A stretch of 13,359 nt of DNA from the NCBI GenBank assembly GCA_002104985.1, contig MCGO01000415.1:1-13359 (forward strand). The letters run 5' to 3'. Within the stretch, counting starts at the first letter, position 1. Every line of letters begins with the position of its first letter. The translations under genes were made by a program, and so were the position numbers. The notes below the pieces were generated by a model. It was not told the DNA's origin, did no database searches, and was given only the letters and a program-made list of their open reading frames with translations. This DNA comes from Rhizoclosmatium globosum (lineage: Eukaryota > Chytridiomycota > Chytridiomycetes > Chytridiales > Chytriomycetaceae). Positions 9,266 through 13,359 of this stretch are shown here, one piece after another.

Positions 9266-9547
9266 TCAATAGTAAAAATCTTCCTCCATTTTGCTGACTA
9301 TATTACGGGCCAAAGCATGCTGAAGCGCAAATAGTATACGACGATAAACAACAGCTACCGACACAGATTCTCGAATAACTTCCCGCTGCATCATCAAGCC
9401 ACGCAACTTTTCTAAAAACTGTATAGAGCTCTTGCCTAACCCACCAGTAGTATCCAATACAAAGGGGACACAACTTCTATTTCTTCTTTTTCTTCCAGCA
9501 TTCCTTTCCTTTTCACTTTCACCTTCATTACTGGTTGTCGTGTTATA
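9266..9547 (-). pseudogene. C-terminal fragment of LINE-type reverse transcriptase
   Basis: The minus frame is open for 93 codons after an in-frame TAG at 9548-9550 and ends at TGA. It reads a basic stretch (GRKRRNRSC), then VPFVLDTTGGLGKSSIQFL, then VVYRRILFALQHALARNIV. This order (a P[LF]V..T.GG.G..A..FL motif, then a helix of the type ..LS.ALQRGNA..) is typical of the extreme C-terminus of non-LTR retrotransposon ORF2 proteins. No catalytic FADD region is present in the window, so the element is strongly 5'-truncated. AATAAA on the minus strand at about 9218-9223 could be its 3' processing signal. The sequence fits a dead insertion; no target-site duplication was identified. Confidence 0.55.
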
Positions 9548-9584
9548 CTATTTCATACTTCCAGAACAACATAAGAAACAATGG

Positions 9585-9649
9585 ACATCCAAGGGATTTC
9601 CTAATGTATAGCTAATGATATCCAAGGGACTTCCTTATGCATTGCTAAT
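9585..9649. repeat. 33-bp tandem repeat, two copies
   Basis: ATCCAAGGGATTTCCTAATG (9587-9606) recurs as ATCCAAGGGACTTCCTTATG (9620-9639), and each is followed by .(T/A)(A/T)(G/T)CTAAT. The offset is 33 bp with about 80 percent identity. It sits directly beyond the LINE fragment and may be part of that or another element. Confidence 0.75.
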
Positions 9650-9802
9650 CCTATGGAGTCCACATGTAGAATTCAACGGTAATAGAAGAAGAAATAAATA
9701 AAGGAAAGCAATCTGAGGACCTAACCAAAGCTCAGTTGATTGTGTTGACAAAAACCTTCTTGTTGCCACAGTCGCAGTCTCCCGTTATTGGTAAGTAAAG
9801 CG

Positions 9803-9841
9803 ACCTAGTATTTAACTACGGCCATACATACCAAAAGCACC
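9803..9841 (+). pseudogene. Truncated 5S rRNA fragment (first ~27 nt) with shared 5' flank
   Basis: ACCTAGTATTTAACTACGG followed by CCATACATACCAAAAGCAC repeats the 5' end of the 5S-like sequence at 5668-5787, including about 12 nt upstream of the 5S start (ACCTAGTAT[T/C]TA). Homology stops abruptly after GCAC. Conservation upstream of the gene shows that both copies come from one unit, not merely from conserved rRNA. The TATA-like element of the other copy is absent here. Confidence 0.65.
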
Positions 9842-12380
9842 AACCAATCAGAGTCTTCCAATTAAGAGCGATTTGTTATTTTTGGAGTATTGTTGAAATG
9901 GCAGTAAGAACCACAGATATGATGGATTCAATTGGAAAGAATTACAATTATTGATTTATTGTTTACAGCAGAATAAACCAAGAGATGTTGTGTTCATCGA
10001 CTCCAACATCTTTTTTTGCCATTGATACTTCTGCTGTACTTCAGTGTAATAATGAAAGCAATTGTTTCCGATATTTAACGAAGCATATTCATTATTTTTT
10101 CTACGCTTTCTGTTCTCCCTTCCTCCATTTCGTGCGTTCAGACGCAACAATAAGCCACATAGCGGATTCAGGTACGACATTAATAAAATCAAGTTAACCC
10201 ATTTGAGATGACGATTGCAACGCTGCCACCACGCAAGATCAAGAATCCATCCATTTCCAACCACAACAACAAATCAGATTTAAATCTGCACAGAAAATTG
10301 GAAACGACGGCAACGATAGCAAATTTATTAATCTCCTACCGCGAGATTCATTCCTCCAAGTTCTTCCTCTTCCAGAGTCGCCACAACGATAGAAAATCTA
10401 GCTTATTGCTCATCCAGTCTTGCCAAAAGGAAATCAAACCGCATCAAAACTAACACTACCGCCTTTCCACTGAAGCTTGGATGTCCTCAATTTCACCAGT
10501 TGTATAATTGTACTATATGAACGACAACGCCGAATCTGAAGCTTGTAGCAATTATAGTGGCGATTTTACGTTGCCTGAGGACACAACCAAAAGCCATACC
10601 GATTAACAGGTCATTTCAGCAATCCACAGACCACCAAAATAGTATTTTAAGCATTAGGGACTATTGATGAGGCTATTATAACAGGATAATACGAACGATT
10701 AGCAAGCTTTCATCAGAATCAGCCAGCCAACGTAACAATATTCCGCAATTCAACTTTACAAAAACGACTTATATCAACGTAATCGATTGTTTATTAGTAT
10801 TATTTTCTTTACTTGAATAGGAAGTTGTTTTGTGTGGGTTCTTGCAAAATTATCAAAAAGCACAACAATCCGAATTCGTAATTAGTTAATTGGGAGTCAA
10901 GATTGTTGGCTGTTGTCTTCCAACTCCCACTCCCCAAACCCAAAACAACTAGTCCACCGCCGTCTAAATATGTTATATATATAACGCAATAATAACGCTA
11001 ACAGTGCCAGAATCGTGGAGTATGACCCCCCTCAAAATCTGTTTCCTTGTCAAGGAAGCGACTGCTTCCCTGCAGCCTTCAACTCCAATGTGCCCAATCC
11101 AAACAACCTCAAACGCAAGCTCAGAATTTAGCAAGCAACTGGAAATGCTGCCAAAAGAATTTGATACTCCAGTGCAACATAGAAGATTCAAGAAGTTGAA
11201 GTCAGTCAATCAACGCCCTTCTTGATTTCAACCCGTTCTCCTCCCTCGTCCACATCTGACTCCTCTTTTTTTCCAACAACCTCAATCACTACAAGGAATT
11301 CTACTTCATTTTAATTTGTGAACAGTCTAATCAAGCACTCAGTCACGACGAACATCCACTGAACAACTATGCTTACATCGTGCTTTATCACATCAACTAT
11401 GCTGTCCTGTCTCATATCTCAAGCACACTGGAAGGAAACCATCAGATCCCATACCTTAACACTACAACAACAGATGAAACAACTATTGAATCGCAAGAGC
11501 AACAGTAAACTATCCACATCCACCATCACCGCTTACAAAAAGCTACATCTAACTGGCATTGTATTACCGACAATGGCTGAGAGGACTGCCGCATTCCAGG
11601 CTAGGAATGTTATTATTTAGTTACAAGTTTTCTCACCATGTTTCCCTGTTATTACACGTTGACCCCATTCCCACTCAATTAAGTGACCACTATCAGCTGC
11701 AACGATGATTCATTGACAAAAACAACATACTCACAAGAGCCAGTACCCACAAATCATTTTGCAATCAGTTCAACCCTAATGGATGAATAAATCGCCAACA
11801 ATTTCATAAATTGCCAACAATTTCACAGAACCCCTTCGCCAAACCAATCAAAACTTATGTTTGACTCTTATGCGCGTTTTCACATTAAATCACTTATTGA
11901 TTATGCGTGCCTGGACACACATCTGAGCCTCTGTTACCTTTTTATCTCTATCTCTTGTTTTATGCTGTCGAGCCAGTGTGAGGTGATGCAACATTTGTCA
12001 GCTTTTTTTCAGTCACATGACGATGTGCATTCCGCCAAAATAAACGCTGAAGGACCCACTATTCTTCTGAATAAGTGTGTGATATGGTCAACAAATGTGC
12101 TCACCTGCAGCTACTGTTGAAGATGCTTGCTGATTTGCCGCTGATCCCCATAACAACAAATGAATACATAAAGTACATGTAATAATGAAACAAAAGCATA
12201 CCCGGAGCAATGTCCTTAATCCTCAGTAGTGAACAAGAACACCTTGTGAAGTGAGTGACCCGCAAAACAATCTTGTGGTTGCTTCTGTGAATAGTTATAC
12301 CTCTATTTACAATTCAAATTAACATCAATCAGTACATAGACTCTTATAGTAAGTAAGGTGTTGATAGTCTTTTATTCAGG
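9842..12380. other. Long A/C-rich stretch without a convincing gene
   Basis: Several ORFs exist (9956-10264 minus; 10208-10453, 11004-11225, 11369-11620 and 11857-12120 plus; 10973-11209 minus). None shows a domain, consistent splice sites or coding-like composition. The plus-strand ones are poor in Gly, Val, Ala, Asp and Glu, as expected from G-poor DNA read at random. The minus ORF at 9956-10264 ends with TAA overlapping CAATAAA and is the least unlikely; it contains a basic patch RENRKRRKNN and is Trp-rich at its start. A TATATATA run lies at about 10975-10982. Confidence 0.4.
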
Positions 12381-12650
12381 CTGGAAACAAGGGTAAGAAG
12401 CAGATTATCAAGAAACATCCTGCAAAGGGAGAAGGAAGATGTAGTGTTGGATTATGAGTCTAGTGAGTCCAGTGTGGACAGTGAGGATGCGGCAGAGGAT
12501 GATGATGATGATGACGAGGAACAGGATGATGGAGATAGTAAGGAAGTTAATGACTCCTTTGATGATTTTGTTCAAAACGCAGAAAGCAAGAACTTAATTT
12601 TATTAACCTGTTTTTGGAAAACGTATCAGCCCGTTGCTCAGTGGTCTTAA
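12381..12650 (+). CDS. Acidic exon-like ORF, possible N-terminal part of the downstream broken gene
   Basis: After a plausible acceptor TTTTATTCAG (ending near 12379) the frame reads LETRVRSRLSRNILQREKED, then a Ser/Asp/Glu block (YESSESSVDSEDAAEDDDDD, residues rich in acid) and NDSFDDFVQNAESKN, ending at TAA 12648-12650. About 35 of 70 residues in the centre are acidic or Ser. Acidic low-complexity tracts are common in nuclear and chromatin proteins, which would fit the SANT-like domain encoded just downstream on the same strand. The last ~20 codons (LLTCFWKTYQPVAQWS) are probably intron or decay read through. No single donor site could be chosen, so the link is inference. Confidence 0.35.
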   Translation: METRVRSRLSRNILQREKEDVVLDYESSESSVDSEDAAEDDDDDDEEQDDGDSKEVNDSFDDFVQNAESKNLILLTCFWKTYQPVAQWS

Positions 12651-12706
12651 CTGTGGGATTCTATGTGAACGCCACAGGTTATAACCGAAGTGCGGCACTT
12701 TTATAA

Positions 12707-13014
12707 AGATTGGTAATATACGATAAATTACCAGCCATTAACAATATATACCGTGCTTTACGGTATGGGCCGTCAGAAATCCAGCACATTTCTAATGTCT
12801 GAAGTGACATAGCACTACTAAATGAAGTTGTATGACTCAAACATTTGCTGCTGGACATGAAAAGACACAAACAAAGTCGCAGGGAGTCGCAGAAGCACTT
12901 GGAATCCAAGACCCAAAAGCTCCCTGGAAAAACTGCCGCAATCACCTCCTTTCAGCATTCAAATCAGATGAAATGGCGTTGTTGCGTGCTTCAGGAACAG
13001 AAGAGGAGTATTGT
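12707..13014 (+). pseudogene. Broken SANT/Myb-like domain gene
   Basis: One frame (12707-12831) reads YDKLPAINNIYRALRYGPSE, IQHISNV, an in-frame TGA (12800-12802), then SDIALLNEVV. The next frame (12832 onward) continues as MTQTFAAGHEKTQTKSQ, GVAEALGIQDPKAPW, KNCRNHLLSAFKSDEMALLR, ASGTEEEY. Joined across a one-base loss near 12830, this has the order of a fungal SANT/Myb-like module: (S/D)DIALL.EV, a Trp, a (R/N)xCR.H/R...LL..FK segment and a closing ASGTEEE. Such domains are assumed to bind DNA or chromatin. The TGA plus the frame change argue for decay, although an unusual intron (CACTACTAAATGAAG is branch/acceptor-like) could remove part of it. The frame after about 13014 shows no homology to the domain and may enter an intron. 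Confidence 0.5.
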
Positions 13015-13237
13015 GTCAACTTGATACTTGTATTTCGTTTTTTTTATCCTGGATGGCATTGAATGTTTATTTCACTCACAAGCAACAAAGAACCCAATTG
13101 TTGCTATTGCGACTGTTCTCGCACTGGATTTGAATTGAGGGCATTTCAGCCGCGTTTTCCTGGATATCTTTCATAACATTTTTTTGAATTTCAATTTTGT
13201 TTTTGAATATTGCTTTTGTGACTATTTACGGCCGGCA
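13015..13237. other. T-rich 3' flank, nothing recognised
   Basis: The stretch has T runs (TTTTTTTT near 13037, TTTTTTT near 13180) and no open frame of note. It separates the broken SANT-like gene from the palindromic repeats. Confidence 0.4.
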
Positions 13238-13340
13238 TTTATCAATTAACAGCTCTTAGCTGCTTATCAATAAACAGGGAAGGCGAATTTATTGATAAAA
13301 AGGCATTTCAGGAAATAAACAGTTTATCAATAAAAAGGCA
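13238..13340. repeat. Cluster of TTTATCAATAAA-type repeats
   Basis: Four related units occur in 103 bp: TTTATCAATTAACAG (13238-13252), TTATCAATAAACAG (13264-13277), TTTATTGATAAAAAGGCA (13288-13305) and TTTATCAATAAAAAGGCA (13323-13340). The core TTTATCAATAAA is nearly self-complementary, so units read alike on both strands. The last two share the 3' extension AAAAAGGCA. The array probably continues beyond the window. Confidence 0.8.
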
Positions 13341-13359
13341 ATAACCTGTGTTTGCTTTC

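Noticed and set aside
9541..9800. Possible solo LTR beginning TGTTATACT, with an AATAAATAAAGG promoter-like string.
   Set aside because: No second LTR, no CA end at a consistent place, no primer binding site and no target duplication were found. The left edge also lies inside the LINE-like frame.
10052..12120. Plus-strand frames that stay open for hundreds of codons if TAA and TAG are read as glutamine, with TGA as stop, suggesting a ciliate-like code.
   Set aside because: The receptor gene has about 30 CAA/CAG codons and no in-frame TAA/TAG, so the genome does not use that code. In these frames TAA/TAG occur about as often as base composition predicts. Gly and Val are nearly absent and G-starting codons are rare, which is unlike real genes. 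G-poor DNA alone explains the lack of TGA.
12633..12686. A-box-like GTTGCTCAGTGG and B-box-like GGTTATAACC 44 nt apart, as in a tRNA gene.
   Set aside because: The D, anticodon and T stems cannot be formed and the B box departs from the invariant TTC. It overlaps the end of the acidic ORF. Probably chance.

Overview
The window looks like eukaryotic nuclear DNA from a repeat-rich genome. A chytrid-like or other early-diverging fungus is the best guess, not proven. Three things point that way. One is a multi-exon gene with very short spliceosomal introns (44-58 nt). The second is its product, a class C (GABA-B-type) G-protein-coupled receptor whose extracellular part is a Pmp-like beta-helix, a design I associate with chytrid and anaerobic gut fungi. 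The third is a 5S rRNA-derived sequence of fungal type. No bacterial operon, CRISPR array or prophage structure is present.

Layout. 1-1783: no secure gene, only short exon-like islands and repeat relics. 1784-4979 (minus strand): one receptor gene of six exons and about 981 codons, the only clearly intact protein gene here. Its 5' end is unclear: no signal peptide is found, and a small direct duplication lies in the first 50 codons. 4980-5667: probable 5' flank with a B-box-like motif, a small inverted repeat and a C19 run. 5668-5787 (minus): a 5S rRNA-like sequence with a good 5' half and a decayed 3' half. 5850-6280: a GGTCA/GGTAA minisatellite and a perfect 16-bp palindrome. 6281-6999: no gene seen. 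7000-7283: a frameshifted relic of a pogo/Tigger-type transposase. 7284-8881: no gene, two microsatellites. 8882-9093: a diverged 127-bp-spaced direct repeat. 9266-9547 (minus): the C-terminal end of a LINE-type reverse transcriptase. 9585-9649: a 33-bp tandem repeat. 9803-9841: a second, truncated 5S fragment with the same 5' flank as the first. 9842-12380: a long A/C-rich stretch without a convincing gene. 12381-13014: an acidic exon-like ORF and a broken gene with a SANT/Myb-like domain. 13238-13340: repeats built on the palindrome TTTATCAATAAA.

The receptor stands alone and no pathway links it to its neighbours. The rest reads as decaying mobile elements and gene fragments around it. The observations most worth following are the receptor architecture and its apparently missing 5' exon, the paired 5S relics that share their upstream flank, and the broken SANT-like gene. 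A tempting case for TAA/TAG being read as glutamine in the 10-12 kb stretch was examined and rejected.
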